A stretch of 64,000 nt of DNA, taken from NCBI RefSeq assembly GCF_900156785.1, contig NZ_FTOP01000012.1, positions 1 to 64,000 on the forward strand, written 5' to 3'. Below, one piece after another: positions 19,205-29,007 of this stretch. The notes beneath the pieces are model-generated. The model made no database searches. It saw nothing but the letters and a program-made list of their open reading frames with translations, and had not been told where the DNA came from. A program made the position numbers and the translations under genes. Numbering within the stretch: position 1 is the stretch's first letter; every line of letters begins with the position of its first letter. This DNA is from Belliella pelovolcani (GTDB lineage: Bacteria; Bacteroidota; Bacteroidia; Cytophagales; Cyclobacteriaceae).

Positions 19205-19729
19205 CTATCGAAAACTATAATGCAATTGCACCAAGCCGCTTTCAAAACTTTTAGAACTTAACAAGCTAAGTTTGCTTTCGGGAATTCCTTTAACAAAAAG
19301 TGGAATCCCTGCCCCTACTACAACTGGGATAATGGAAATGATCATTTCATTTAATACTCCTGCATGAAGCATCATTTTTACTACTTGCGCGCCTCCATCT
19401 ATAAAAATATTTTTACCGGGTTTAGCTCGTAGCCTTTCAATCAAGGCTGCTATATCGTCAGAGTAAAATTGAACATTGCCAATACTTTCTCTGAGCTCCC
19501 TAGTGATGATATAGGTTTTCTTATCTTGATGTGGAAACTCTTCGACCTGAGACATAACCCATTCATATGTTCTCCTACCCATGATTATCGTATCAACGGA
19601 TTCAGAAAATGTTGCATACCCATAATCTTCTCCTTTTTTAGCTACAGCTTCCAAAAAAGAAAGGTCATCACCAGGTTTGGCAATGTACCCATCTAAACTA
19701 CAGGCGATGTATAAAATAACTTTTCTCAC
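19205..19729 (-). CDS. RibD C-terminal/dihydrofolate reductase family protein
   Basis: A DHFR-like NADPH-dependent reductase of 174 residues. Motifs: KVILYIACSLDGYIAKPGDD at the start, TIIMGRRTYEW, KKTYIITRE, KNIFIDGGAQVV, IISIIPVVVGAGIPLF. The frame is open back to a TTG at 19792, but that start lies inside a terminator hairpin of the upstream gene (19776-19816). The GTG at 19729 places the first strand at the N-terminus as in relatives, so GTG is preferred. The family includes riboflavin-biosynthesis-like and general reductases; the substrate is unknown. Confidence 0.85.
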   Translation of the reverse strand: MRKVILYIACSLDGYIAKPGDDLSFLEAVAKKGEDYGYATFSESVDTIIMGRRTYEWVMSQVEEFPHQDKKTYIITRELRESIGNVQFYSDDIAALIERLRAKPGKNIFIDGGAQVVKMMLHAGVLNEMIISIIPVVVGAGIPLFVKGIPESKLSLLSSKSFESGLVQLHYSFR

Positions 19730-19775
19730 TTCTCTTATCTTTTGTTGATTAATAATGGATTTATCCAGAATAAAA

Positions 19776-19816
19776 TTTTCAGAGAACCCCAAATATAAGT
19801 TGAGGTTCTCTGAAAA
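19776..19816 (-). terminator. intrinsic terminator after the beta-helix lipoprotein gene
   Basis: TTTTCAGAGAACC (19776-19788) and GGTTCTCTGAAAA (19804-19816): 13 matched pairs, followed on the minus strand by a T-rich stretch. It separates the lipoprotein gene (stop 19826) from the reductase gene. Confidence 0.88.
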
Positions 19817-19825
19817 GTTATTTTC

Positions 19826-21793
19826 CTAAAGTTTAAAATAAGAAAAAGTTGAGTTGTCGGGGTTTGTAAATTTCAATTCCCAAAATGCTAATCCAGATAA
19901 TGGATGAAAACTACGTTTGATCTCGTAGGGAAGCCGAATAGTTCCTGTTTCAACTTGCTCTTCGTAGTTTTGACTGGTATCGCAGCTTAAGTAGAATTTA
20001 CTTCTCCAAAATGTCTGCTGAAAATTTATTGATTGCCCAATTTCTTGATAGTTACCTATAATATATTCTGTTGAGTAGGATAGACAATTGGGGTCATTTT
20101 CAAATTTTTCGGTGATCAACCATGTAAACTTCCCATCTTCCGAAAAGCGAATCCCAAAGCCTCCTGCTCGATTCGTGTGCCAAGGAGTTGCAGCTCCGCC
20201 AAACCACATCCCAGAAGAAACATTATAAAATTCAGGATCAAGGTTAAATAGTTCTTCATTAAAACTCCACCAATCCATCCAGTCACCTTGTAGGGTAGTT
20301 TGCCCTGGATTTGCCAAACTTACAGGAAATACATTTCCTAAGGTATTATTCCCAAAAACATTAGAGGTTGCTATATCCTCATTTACTGCTTGAGATTCTT
20401 TTGCATAAATACCATATCCAGCAGAATGATTGATTCTGGACATCCTTAAAATAAGTTTACCTGAAACGACAATATTGGCTTTATGGGACATTCCGGGTAT
20501 TAGTGCACTTCCTGCGTAAGATACATCTGCTCTGGATAAAATATTTTCAGGATGACTACTTTGGATCCAAATTCCTTTCCAATTATGAATTCCATCTTTA
20601 ATGTTTGCTGAAATATCAATTCTCTGGGATTGTGAACCTATAGCTTTTAAATACCCATTTTGCAAGACATGAATCATTTTATCCTGAAGCATTTCTATTA
20701 ACGAGCCTGGTTTAATCTCTAAACCTGATTTAACAATTAAATCTGAACTGATCAGATATTTTGATTGATCGTTGAATCCATTCCAATGAACAGCATTTGA
20801 CAGGAATAGATCTCCTCCTGTTTCTACTCCGTCAAAACCATTTTGACCCTTAAATCTAGAATGGAAATCCAACTTATGGATTTGAGATGCTGGGACAAAA
20901 GCAGATGGACCAGTATTATTAGAAAAACTATTATTTTCAAAAACACTTAACTGAGCATCAGAGGAAACATATAACCCGTAGGAATTGCTTTCTCTTATCG
21001 TTAGGTTCTTCAGTTCAAGATAGGTAGGTTGACTAAAACCTTTAAGTAATAAGTTTGCTCTTACTCCTGGTAATTCATTAAACTCTTTACCTCCTGCATG
21101 TGCAATGAGCACATTATTCAATTTATTCCCTGTGCTAGTAGTATTCAACAATACTCCCTTCCAATATCCACTGTTCGGCTGTTCGCCTTGCAAACTTATA
21201 CGTTGGTCAGGAAGTCCAATAGCCACTATATTACCATTGATTTTTAGTCCAGCATCTTCTTTGAAATGCACCACAACACCTGGTAAAATTGTCAGTTTTG
21301 CATTGACAGTTATTTCTTTGGTAACTATGTAATCTGGAATTGCTGGATCCTCAAATTTATTTTCCCATACAGTATCTTCATTAATATCCTTTGATAGGTA
21401 ATTTTCAGGCTCTTGAATTGGGACTTCATTCTCTGCAATTGCTGTAATTTTCAGCTCATCTTTGGCAGAAAAAGTATGCTGTTTGACTGTCAATTCAAGG
21501 ATATATTCCCCTACTAAATCAGGGCGAAATTGAGCATTGGGCTTTTGGCTTTCATCAATTTCAACTTGGCTACCATCCGGTTTGGATTTGATTGTCCACA
21601 GATAATTGATTACTCCAGTTGCGCCTTCTACTTTACCTTCAAGAAAGACTATTGTTTCTACAGTCACTTCTTGGTCTTCACCTGCAATTGCCTTTAAGTT
21701 ATTTGGAATTTCCTGTCCCATATCTTGCTGACAAGCAGTCAAAGCAAAACAAATTAAAATTGTGAAGTACAAAAGATTTGAAAATCTGTTCAT
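19826..21793 (-). CDS. lipoprotein with PKD-like domain and right-handed beta-helix
   Basis: Starting at ATG 21793 gives 655 residues with lipobox ALTAC (Cys about 20). The frame is open further upstream, but this start restores a clean signal peptide. Residues about 35-115 form a PKD/Ig-like domain (GEDQEVTVETIVFLEG, NYLWTIKSKPDGS, GEYILELTV). From about 130 repeated strands such as VNAKLTILPGVVVHFKEDAGLKI and GYWKGVLLN suggest a parallel beta-helix, as in surface carbohydrate-binding or lyase-like proteins. No catalytic site is recognised. It is divergent from the sensor kinase gene. Confidence 0.72.
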   Translation of the reverse strand: MNRFSNLLYFTILICFALTACQQDMGQEIPNNLKAIAGEDQEVTVETIVFLEGKVEGATGVINYLWTIKSKPDGSQVEIDESQKPNAQFRPDLVGEYILELTVKQHTFSAKDELKITAIAENEVPIQEPENYLSKDINEDTVWENKFEDPAIPDYIVTKEITVNAKLTILPGVVVHFKEDAGLKINGNIVAIGLPDQRISLQGEQPNSGYWKGVLLNTTSTGNKLNNVLIAHAGGKEFNELPGVRANLLLKGFSQPTYLELKNLTIRESNSYGLYVSSDAQLSVFENNSFSNNTGPSAFVPASQIHKLDFHSRFKGQNGFDGVETGGDLFLSNAVHWNGFNDQSKYLISSDLIVKSGLEIKPGSLIEMLQDKMIHVLQNGYLKAIGSQSQRIDISANIKDGIHNWKGIWIQSSHPENILSRADVSYAGSALIPGMSHKANIVVSGKLILRMSRINHSAGYGIYAKESQAVNEDIATSNVFGNNTLGNVFPVSLANPGQTTLQGDWMDWWSFNEELFNLDPEFYNVSSGMWFGGAATPWHTNRAGGFGIRFSEDGKFTWLITEKFENDPNCLSYSTEYIIGNYQEIGQSINFQQTFWRSKFYLSCDTSQNYEEQVETGTIRLPYEIKRSFHPLSGLAFWELKFTNPDNSTFSYFKL

Positions 21794-22071
21794 AATTAGA
21801 GAATAGTTAATGTGATACTTATGATTCGGCAAAGTACCGAAGCTCCATTTTCTTGATGAATAATTCATGCGTTGAGTTGCATCCCTCGATTTCCAGAATC
21901 ATTAATTCTTCCAATTTTGAAGATTCAAACGATCAAATACCAATAGAAAAAGGTCAAAATCTGCTTAAATTCAGTGATTTACAAAAATTTCAGCCCAATA
22001 ATCACATAAAGATGTTATTTATCAATTCGATTGGTGAAAATGAAGCAATTGATAAGTATTTTAGCCTTTTG

Positions 22072-25071
22072 ATGAAGTGTTTTTATACGATATTGTTACT
22101 TATTGTTACTGGAGTTGGCTGCTTTGCCAGTCCCAATAGGTTTTTCAATAAACTTACCATAGCAGATGGGTTATCCTCCAATAATGTTTATTCAGTTTGG
22201 CAAGATAAGAAAGGGTATATTTGGATTGGCACTTCCAATGGTCTGCAGCGATTTGACGGAAAATCCTTTCTTTATTTCCCTGTCCTGAAACCTGCTCAGA
22301 GATATGCGCAACCTGTCAGGCAAATTTTAGAAGATTTGGATGGTAATATGTGGATCAGATATGGTGACAGTTATGGGATCTTTAATCCATCTGATTACAG
22401 CTTTAAAGAAGTTCCATTAGAAAAAGCTGATGTAAGATTTCATGGTGAGAAACTATGGATCGATAGCAAAGGGCAAGTGTTTTTGATATTACGAAGAAAT
22501 AAGATTCTCTATTACGATCAGCAGAAAAGTGTATTTTCCGAAGTGGGCAACCCGATCAGATACCCAAAAGGTCATCAGCCTATTTGCATAACTGAAGATC
22601 GAAAGACGGGATATTATTGGATAGGTTCTCAGCAAGGAATATCCGTATATGACCCTATCAGCAATCAGATCTTTGAAAAGGGACAAAATCCCAAAAATCT
22701 TCCTCATCTTGACAATGAAGAAATCAAAGTGGTATTCGATATTTCCATAGATCAGTCCAGAAATTTTTGGATTGTTTTTTGGAATCCAGATCAACGATTT
22801 TTGACCATTAATGAAAAAACAGGAGATTTTGTAAACCTAGCAAGTCAGCTTGTCAATACTTCGAAAGAATATCGGGAAATGAAGACATCATTGGAAAGTA
22901 GAAGCGGTGAGTTATGGTATTATGGTGTCAATTCCTTGTATATATTAGAACCAAATCAATTATCCTTTAGTACTCCTAGAAATGAATTTTTCAGATTTTC
23001 TGAAATTTATCAAGTATTTGAAGATCGAGAAGGAGGTATATGGTTAGCCTCTGATGAAGGGCTTTACTATTATATAGATGATTTTCCTGAGATTAACTAT
23101 CAAAGTTTCCATGAATTAGAGCCGGATCATCTGCTTTTAGGAGGGATTGAACTGGAGAAATCGGGGAAAAAAGAATTATGGATCCCCAGTTGGGGAAGAG
23201 GAATTCTGGTTTTAGATCAGAATTACAAAGACATCACTCCCAAATACCTTTATCAAAATGCACCTCAAGGGAGGTCGACAACACAACCATGGTGCTTGAT
23301 TCAGGAAAATAGTTCAGGTAAAATCTGGATTGGGAACCAGGAAGGTTGGTTACATATTGTAGATCCTACTACTCAAAGCTCAAAATTTTATAATTTTCCA
23401 GTTTTTAAAAACTCTACTATTCGAAGTATTTCCGAAGACAGTTCGGGCAATATCTGGTTTACCACTCAACGTGGTGATCTAATCAAATACAAAGCTGGAC
23501 TACCTGTTTCTAATGATGCATTTCAAGTAATCCGATCTTTCAATGGATTTACCTTAGCTCATTTGGTTGACCAACAAAACAGGGTATGGGTATGTACGTC
23601 TAATAATGGGGTATATTGTTTGGATAGTACTACTGGTGAAACTATCAGACATCTTGACGACACTATACTATCTTCTAACAAAGTAGAGAAAATCACACAA
23701 TTGAATGATAGCATATTCTTTTTTGGTTATGATCTATTGAATGCTTATAATTTCAATTCCCATACCAATAGAATTCTTTCGTATTCAGAGGGAATGATCA
23801 GTAATGACATACTACACATGCTAATTGATAACGGTGGGTATCTTTGGCTTAATACTCCAAATGGTATATGTAAATACAATTATTTCAGAAACCAATTTAT
23901 ACACTATGGTTCTAAAGATGGTTTTGGACTAATGGAGAGGGATGGTAATGGAGGTTTTTTAAGATCTGATGGTAAAATCATTTTTACGGGATACTATTCT
24001 TTTGTAGAATTTGATCCTATGGATTTCAATCAAGCGCTTACCCCTGAAATGCCACTACTAACCAGTTTGAAGTTATTTGATAACTTTATTTTTGTTGATT
24101 CATTAACTACAGAAAAGAAACGAACATTTAACCATCATCAGAATGCGTTTACATTTTTCTTTAGTACGTTAAACTTTATCAATCAGGACAAACTCACTTA
24201 TCACTATCGTTTATCAGGAATTGATGAAGAATGGCGAACGAGCGGAAATGCTAATATGGCAATTTATTCACTATTACCACCAGGGAAATACATACTTGAA
24301 TTTAGAAGTGAAAATGAAGAGGGAAGAGCTTCAGCTGTTGGATCTTTTTCATTTAGAATCACCCCTCCTTATTATGAAACTTGGTGGTTTAGACTATTGG
24401 TCATTTTATCCATCATAGGTACGCTGCTGCTTATTTATAGGCTTCACCTCAATAGGATTTTGGCTGTAGTTAAAGTAAGAAATAGAGTTGCCAGAGATTT
24501 GCATGATGATATGGGCTCAACATTGAGTACAATAAATATTTTGAGCGCCATGGCAAAAACCAAGTTAGGCAATGACCCAGTCAAGACTAGTGAGTATATC
24601 TCAAAAATATCTGATAATTCTCAGCGAATGCTTGAAGCCATGGATGACATTGTATGGAGCATAAAACCCCAAAATGACAGCATGGAAAAAGTAATATCCA
24701 GAATGCGAGAATTTGCATTTAATGGAATGGATGCAAAAGAAATAGATGTAAGATTCGAGATTGAGGAAAGTGTTTATCAAATTAAACTTCCTATGGATTA
24801 CAGGAGAGATCTTTTTCTGATTTTTAAAGAAGCTGTCAATAACCTAATCAAGTATTCTGATTGCAGACGTGCTTTTATCCACTTTTATGTCCAAAAAAAT
24901 GTGCTGATCATGAAAATAAGAGATTATGGAAAGGGCTTTGATTTGCAGAATGATGATTCAGGCAATGGACTTAATAATATGCAAAAAAGAGCTGAAACCA
25001 TGGGGGGAAAACTTCAGATCAAATCAAAAATTGGCGAAGGAACTGAGGTGGTTTTGGAAATAAGGGTATAA
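22072..25071 (+). CDS. two-component regulator propeller sensor histidine kinase (HisKA_3 type)
   Basis: The ATG at 22072 (MKCFYTILLLIVTG) gives a signal peptide and 999 residues; the frame is open 219 nt further into the divergent promoter but that extension looks non-coding. The periplasmic part has repeated propeller blades (NVYSVWQDKKGYIWIGT, GKIWIGN, GNIWFTT) and a Y_Y_Y domain (about 690-760, ending FRITPPYYETWWF). One transmembrane helix (about 770-790) precedes the HisKA_3 dimerisation helix with phosphoacceptor His811 in RDLHDDMGS, and a HATPase domain (NLIKYSD, GNGLNNMQKRAE). The partner is the LuxR-type regulator encoded 108 nt downstream. Confidence 0.92.
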   Translation: MKCFYTILLLIVTGVGCFASPNRFFNKLTIADGLSSNNVYSVWQDKKGYIWIGTSNGLQRFDGKSFLYFPVLKPAQRYAQPVRQILEDLDGNMWIRYGDSYGIFNPSDYSFKEVPLEKADVRFHGEKLWIDSKGQVFLILRRNKILYYDQQKSVFSEVGNPIRYPKGHQPICITEDRKTGYYWIGSQQGISVYDPISNQIFEKGQNPKNLPHLDNEEIKVVFDISIDQSRNFWIVFWNPDQRFLTINEKTGDFVNLASQLVNTSKEYREMKTSLESRSGELWYYGVNSLYILEPNQLSFSTPRNEFFRFSEIYQVFEDREGGIWLASDEGLYYYIDDFPEINYQSFHELEPDHLLLGGIELEKSGKKELWIPSWGRGILVLDQNYKDITPKYLYQNAPQGRSTTQPWCLIQENSSGKIWIGNQEGWLHIVDPTTQSSKFYNFPVFKNSTIRSISEDSSGNIWFTTQRGDLIKYKAGLPVSNDAFQVIRSFNGFTLAHLVDQQNRVWVCTSNNGVYCLDSTTGETIRHLDDTILSSNKVEKITQLNDSIFFFGYDLLNAYNFNSHTNRILSYSEGMISNDILHMLIDNGGYLWLNTPNGICKYNYFRNQFIHYGSKDGFGLMERDGNGGFLRSDGKIIFTGYYSFVEFDPMDFNQALTPEMPLLTSLKLFDNFIFVDSLTTEKKRTFNHHQNAFTFFFSTLNFINQDKLTYHYRLSGIDEEWRTSGNANMAIYSLLPPGKYILEFRSENEEGRASAVGSFSFRITPPYYETWWFRLLVILSIIGTLLLIYRLHLNRILAVVKVRNRVARDLHDDMGSTLSTINILSAMAKTKLGNDPVKTSEYISKISDNSQRMLEAMDDIVWSIKPQNDSMEKVISRMREFAFNGMDAKEIDVRFEIEESVYQIKLPMDYRRDLFLIFKEAVNNLIKYSDCRRAFIHFYVQKNVLIMKIRDYGKGFDLQNDDSGNGLNNMQKRAETMGGKLQIKSKIGEGTEVVLEIRV

Positions 25072-25107
25072 TGCATCTTAAATAGGAGATTATATTGCTG
25101 GTAAGGT

Positions 25108-25123
25108 TCACCTATTTATGTGA
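25108..25123. promoter_or_regulatory. palindromic operator candidate, site C
   Basis: TCACCT-ATTT-ATGTGA, 57 nt upstream of the response regulator start. Same pattern as sites A, B and D; the right half ATGTGATT is identical to sites B and D. Confidence 0.5.
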
Positions 25124-25179
25124 TTGACAGCGTCAAGAAATTCCTCTTTATTTGTAACTAACCAAAAACTGAAAGTCCA

Positions 25180-25812
25180 ATGATAAAGCTGTTAATATAT
25201 GAAGATAATCCCCTATTAAGAGAAGGGCTAACAATGTTAATTGACGGAAGTGAGGGATTTCAGGTCCTTGGATCGTTTAAAAACTGTTCCAATGTGGTCC
25301 ATGAAGTTGGATCATTCAAACCTGATGTCATATTAATGGATATTGATATGCCTGTAGTCAATGGCATAGAAGGTCTTAAGCTTGTGCGTCAACATAATAC
25401 AGAAGTAAGCATACTAATGTTAACAGTTTTTGATGACAATAAAAATATTTTCGAAGCGCTTCAAAATGGTGCTAATGGTTATATTTTAAAAAAAACACCA
25501 CCAGCAAAACTTTTGGAATATATTCAAGAAGCAGCAACAGGTGGTGCTCCAATGACTGCATCTGTAGCTTCCCAGGTTTTAAAAATGTTTGCACAAATCA
25601 ATATTCCTTCTGACAATGATTACAACCTTTCAGAGAGGGAAAAACAAGTCCTTCAGCTGCTGGTGAAGGGTTACTCTTACAAATTGATCGCTGCTGAAAT
25701 GTTCATTGCTATAGATACTGTCAGAAGCCATATCAAAAAAGTATATGAAAAGCTCCATGTAAACTCTAAATCTGAGGCAGTCGCTAAGGCATTTAAAGAC
25801 CGAATTGTTTAA
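25180..25812 (+). CDS. LuxR/NarL-type response regulator
   Basis: A 210-residue regulator: receiver domain (residues 1-120) with phosphorylation site Asp54 (VILMDIDMP), Thr in LMLTVFDD and Lys in GYILKKTPP; linker; LuxR-type HTH (about 147-205) with LSEREKQVLQLLVKGYSYKLIAAEM and DTVRSHIKKVYEKL. It is the cognate partner of the propeller kinase upstream. Palindromes at 25108 and 25896 flank it, so it may be autoregulated or may control the sigma gene next to it (inference). Confidence 0.92.
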   Translation: MIKLLIYEDNPLLREGLTMLIDGSEGFQVLGSFKNCSNVVHEVGSFKPDVILMDIDMPVVNGIEGLKLVRQHNTEVSILMLTVFDDNKNIFEALQNGANGYILKKTPPAKLLEYIQEAATGGAPMTASVASQVLKMFAQINIPSDNDYNLSEREKQVLQLLVKGYSYKLIAAEMFIAIDTVRSHIKKVYEKLHVNSKSEAVAKAFKDRIV

Positions 25813-25895
25813 GGACTAACCATCAGACTATACAAATTTTTGGTAGTAGCATATGATTATTTTTAAAACCAGATGGGCAATTGGATGTAAAAAAT

Positions 25896-25911
25896 TCACC
25901 CATTTATGTGA
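25896..25911. promoter_or_regulatory. palindromic operator candidate, site D
   Basis: TCACCC-ATTT-ATGTGA, 71 nt upstream of the sigma factor start. It shares 15 of 16 bases with site C. Confidence 0.5.
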
Positions 25912-25981
25912 TTTTTAATTGTATTGATTATCAGGAACTTTGGTGAAAATTATTACAGAATATTTTTAACCAAAAACTTTT

Positions 25982-26548
25982 ATGAAAAATCAAATTCACT
26001 ATACAGATCAAGAACTTTACTTAGGTTGCTTAGAAAAAAATTCTAGTTTTCAACAGCTAGTATATGATCAGTATTCCCCAAAAATGTATATGTTATGTTT
26101 GAGGTATATCAAGGTAACTGCCGCTGCAGAAGATGTATTGATTATTGGATTTATGAAAGTATTTGAAAGAATACAACAGTACAAAGGAACAGGGAGTTTT
26201 GGAGGGTGGATTAGAAGAATCATGGTCAATGAATGCCTTATGTACTTGGAAAAAGAAAAAAACCTTTACAATGAAATCGGGATTGATGGCATCCTCCCTG
26301 CACCTATTGAATACCAACAATCAGATTCTTTAGCAGTAGAAGATTTAATGAAAATCATCAATACTTTACCATCAGGCTACAAAGCTGTTTTCAATCTATT
26401 CGCTATAGAAGGGTACAGTCATCAAGAGATAGCACAGAGATTAAATATAAGCGAGAACACCTCCAAATCCCAATTAAGCAGAGCAAGGACATATTTGCAA
26501 AAAATGTTGAAATCAAATATTTGTTTAGCTGTTGAAGCAACAGTTTAA
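25982..26548 (+). CDS. RNA polymerase sigma-70 (ECF-type) factor
   Basis: A 188-residue sigma factor with region 2 (about 25-95: YDQYSPKMYMLCLRYIK, AAEDVLIIGFMKVFERI, GSFGGWIRRIMVNE) and region 4 (about 120-178: LPSGYKAVFNLFAIEGYSHQEIAQRL, SENTSKSQLSRARTYLQKML). No FecR-type or other anti-sigma gene follows, unlike many SusC-linked sigma genes; control may be at transcription, as suggested by the palindrome at 25896. It lies 170 nt after the response regulator gene. Confidence 0.9.
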   Translation: MKNQIHYTDQELYLGCLEKNSSFQQLVYDQYSPKMYMLCLRYIKVTAAAEDVLIIGFMKVFERIQQYKGTGSFGGWIRRIMVNECLMYLEKEKNLYNEIGIDGILPAPIEYQQSDSLAVEDLMKIINTLPSGYKAVFNLFAIEGYSHQEIAQRLNISENTSKSQLSRARTYLQKMLKSNICLAVEATV

Positions 26549-26867
26549 AGCTATTAATTTTTAGAGTTATGCGCCAGAAACCAGGTATTTAATCAATTAC
26601 ATTAATACTTACCTAACTGAAATAGCTTTAAATACTTAATGTGTAAATTTAATTTTTAGCTCAAAATTATAGCTCTATAATTTTGAGTATGCGCAATCTT
26701 TCACGTTATGAAAGAAGAAGCCTTACATTTTGCGGTTACTAGTCTACAGACTAGAGCCTCTAGTCACCCAAACATGAAATCTTACTTTCCCTATTAATTT
26801 TTCAGCAACGTGCAATTAAGCGGATATACACAATTTTATAGATAGAGTTTCTTGAAGCAAACACATT
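26549..26867. other. intergenic region without gene
   Basis: A 319-bp gap between the convergent sigma and coiled-coil protein genes. It has a short perfect palindrome CTAGTC-TACA-GACTAG at 26739-26754, and at about 26811-26831 a stretch CGTGCAATTAAGCGGATATAC that weakly resembles, in reverse, the flank of the dispersed element at 11149-11180. No clear terminator. Confidence 0.4.
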
Positions 26868-28610
26868 TCATCTAGGAGAGAATCTGTAAAATATATTTAC
26901 TCCAAAATTATTGAATTTATAATTTTCACTCAAATTTTCATAGAGGTGATATTCTAGACCACGGCTTGTAGCTCTATTTGATTCTGTGCCAGTATATACT
27001 AATTCATTTAAGAAACTTAAGGTATCACCTCCTGAAAGTGTAAACAAATTATATGAAACTCCAAACCCGAAATGTGATTTAGGAATTTGAAAGTTGATCC
27101 CAAATATATACCTGGTTAGCTTTTTTTCATCACCTGGATTTGGAACACCATCATAATAATAGTTGGGTGCATACACTTCCGTTTTGTCTGGGAATAAATA
27201 ATCATTTCCATAATTACCGTAAAATTGAACATATTTAAATGGAATGTTTAGCCCTACGGTATAACCCATCCCATAAGCAGTGGTGGCTACGGTGGCTACT
27301 TCGGGCATCACTAGGTTCCATCCTTGTCTATAAATAGAATAAGACTGCACAGGTAATACATGATAGCTAGCTCTCAAATCAAGGCTTATCGCCAAAAAAT
27401 TCATAGCCATGACCAAATAAGTTGATGATGGAGCCGTGGAATTGATATCACCAATATTTTTGAAAGGTCCCGCATGGTAAAGACCTAGATGACTCCAGCT
27501 AGTTTTACTTTGTGGATCTAAAAGTTCGGTGATTTCATCAAGCTCTTCAGTAATAATATTTCCTAGTGAAGACAACCCTTGAGCTAGTTGAACATAGCCA
27601 CCTATTTCATTCATTTTGCTCTGTACCTGCTCAGAGTAATAGATTTTCTGTGCTTCTTCATATTTTTGATAGGCTTGAAAAGCATAAAAACTCCCCATAC
27701 TCCAAAGCTGGTCACCTTCTGCTTCTAAAGCTTTAGCTTGCATCATTTTCGCTCTTAAATTAATAGCTTCTGGACTATTGTAAATTTCATTCATCTTATC
27801 AAGGTGTTCTTGATGTAACCTGAGCGATTCTTGTCTTCGTTCTTCTGCAGCCTCATTTTCTAATGCTTTTTTGTTTTCAAGATCAGCTTTTCGAGCATTA
27901 AGGACTTCAGCTTCTTGCTGTTCTTGTTTTATTCTTTCCAATTTTTCTTTTTCAGCCTTTTCTAACGCTTCTTTTTCTTTGGCAAGTTTTTCTAATCGCT
28001 CTAGTTCTTTTCTATCAGCTTCTTCCTTTTTGATTCTCTCTTCCTCTTCTTTTTTGCGACGCTCCTCTTCCCTTTCCAATTCATCGATTTTTCTTTGTAA
28101 GTTACCAACACCATCAAGGAAAACTCTTGTGATTCTTATATCATCGATTCTAATGGGTTCGCCAGTGGGTTCACAGAATCTAGCATTCTTATTCCCAGGC
28201 GCTACATTCACGGCGGTAAAAGTTCTGCAACTTGCATCTTTCAAGCCAGTCACATCTATGGAATAACTTATACCTCGCACTTTCAATGCCGCAAAATATT
28301 CCTTCAGAGCACCATTAAAACTATAGTCATGATAAACTTTACCTCGGTATTGTATACCATAGATTGTATTGACTCCTCCTACAAAGGAGGCAAATTGAAG
28401 TGTGAAAGTTTGACTACCAAGAAGTGCATTTTTGCTATCTCCTACTAATTCGAAACTTCCATTAATACTGACACTTAAGCCTTGTTCATAAATAGGTGCA
28501 GGATCGCTGAGGGCGGAGGTATAAAAGTTTTGACTAAAACAAAAAGGAGAAATGAAATAGATTAAACAAGCTAATAGCTGTTTGAATGCGGAATCAATAT
28601 TTATCTTCAT
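26868..28610 (-). CDS. secreted coiled-coil protein with C-terminal beta-rich domain
   Basis: A 580-residue protein with signal peptide ending FCFSQ. Residues about 28-175 are a beta domain; about 176-285 form a long, highly charged coiled coil rich in Glu, Lys and Arg; about 300-345 are helical (SFYAFQAYQKYEEAQKIYY); the C-terminal 200 residues alternate hydrophobic strands ending FYRFSPR, resembling an outer-membrane or OmpA-like barrel. No family is recognised. Possibly an envelope-spanning structural protein; this is inferred from layout alone. Confidence 0.65.
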   Translation of the reverse strand: MKINIDSAFKQLLACLIYFISPFCFSQNFYTSALSDPAPIYEQGLSVSINGSFELVGDSKNALLGSQTFTLQFASFVGGVNTIYGIQYRGKVYHDYSFNGALKEYFAALKVRGISYSIDVTGLKDASCRTFTAVNVAPGNKNARFCEPTGEPIRIDDIRITRVFLDGVGNLQRKIDELEREEERRKKEEEERIKKEEADRKELERLEKLAKEKEALEKAEKEKLERIKQEQQEAEVLNARKADLENKKALENEAAEERRQESLRLHQEHLDKMNEIYNSPEAINLRAKMMQAKALEAEGDQLWSMGSFYAFQAYQKYEEAQKIYYSEQVQSKMNEIGGYVQLAQGLSSLGNIITEELDEITELLDPQSKTSWSHLGLYHAGPFKNIGDINSTAPSSTYLVMAMNFLAISLDLRASYHVLPVQSYSIYRQGWNLVMPEVATVATTAYGMGYTVGLNIPFKYVQFYGNYGNDYLFPDKTEVYAPNYYYDGVPNPGDEKKLTRYIFGINFQIPKSHFGFGVSYNLFTLSGGDTLSFLNELVYTGTESNRATSRGLEYHLYENLSENYKFNNFGVNIFYRFSPR

Positions 28611-29007
28611 AAATCATGAAAACGGGGAAAGGTAATCGATATTTACTTATTAAATCCAGTAAATATAACTTATTACAAGTATTAACAAATTATATCAAAA
28701 AATAAATTTATTGTGATTGGCTCAAATTCATACTATATTGTTTGTAACATTAGAATTTTAAGATTTAATCTATTATCAATAGGAGTAATTTTGCACGTTT
28801 TGTAAGGGATGCCATTACATTTACGAATACCAATCAATAGAAGAAATGCTATAGAATATGAAGTCTTATTTTCAACTCTTGTTTACCTTGCTTGTGTAAG
28901 TAAGCACATATAGATATAATCTATTAAAACTTAATTGAAGCTAATTTCAAATTTTGCTAAAACAATGACTCTTTAACAATTGAAATAGAATAAACATTAT
29001 CAGCGCT
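28611..29007. other. AT-rich divergent intergenic region
   Basis: About 400 bp between the divergent coiled-coil and 139-residue protein genes, without an ORF or repeat that can be supported. It presumably holds both promoters. Confidence 0.4.

Noticed and set aside
19205-19792. TTG start at 19792 for the DHFR-like gene
   Set aside because: It falls inside the terminator of the upstream gene, and family members begin at the strand encoded from GTG 19729.
21853-22071. N-terminal extension of the propeller kinase
   Set aside because: It precedes a good signal peptide and runs over the divergent promoter and the extended frame of the lipoprotein gene.
27871-28266. Plus-strand ORF of 131 codons rich in Ser and Phe
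   Set aside because: It is the antisense of the Glu/Lys/Arg coiled coil of the gene at 26868.
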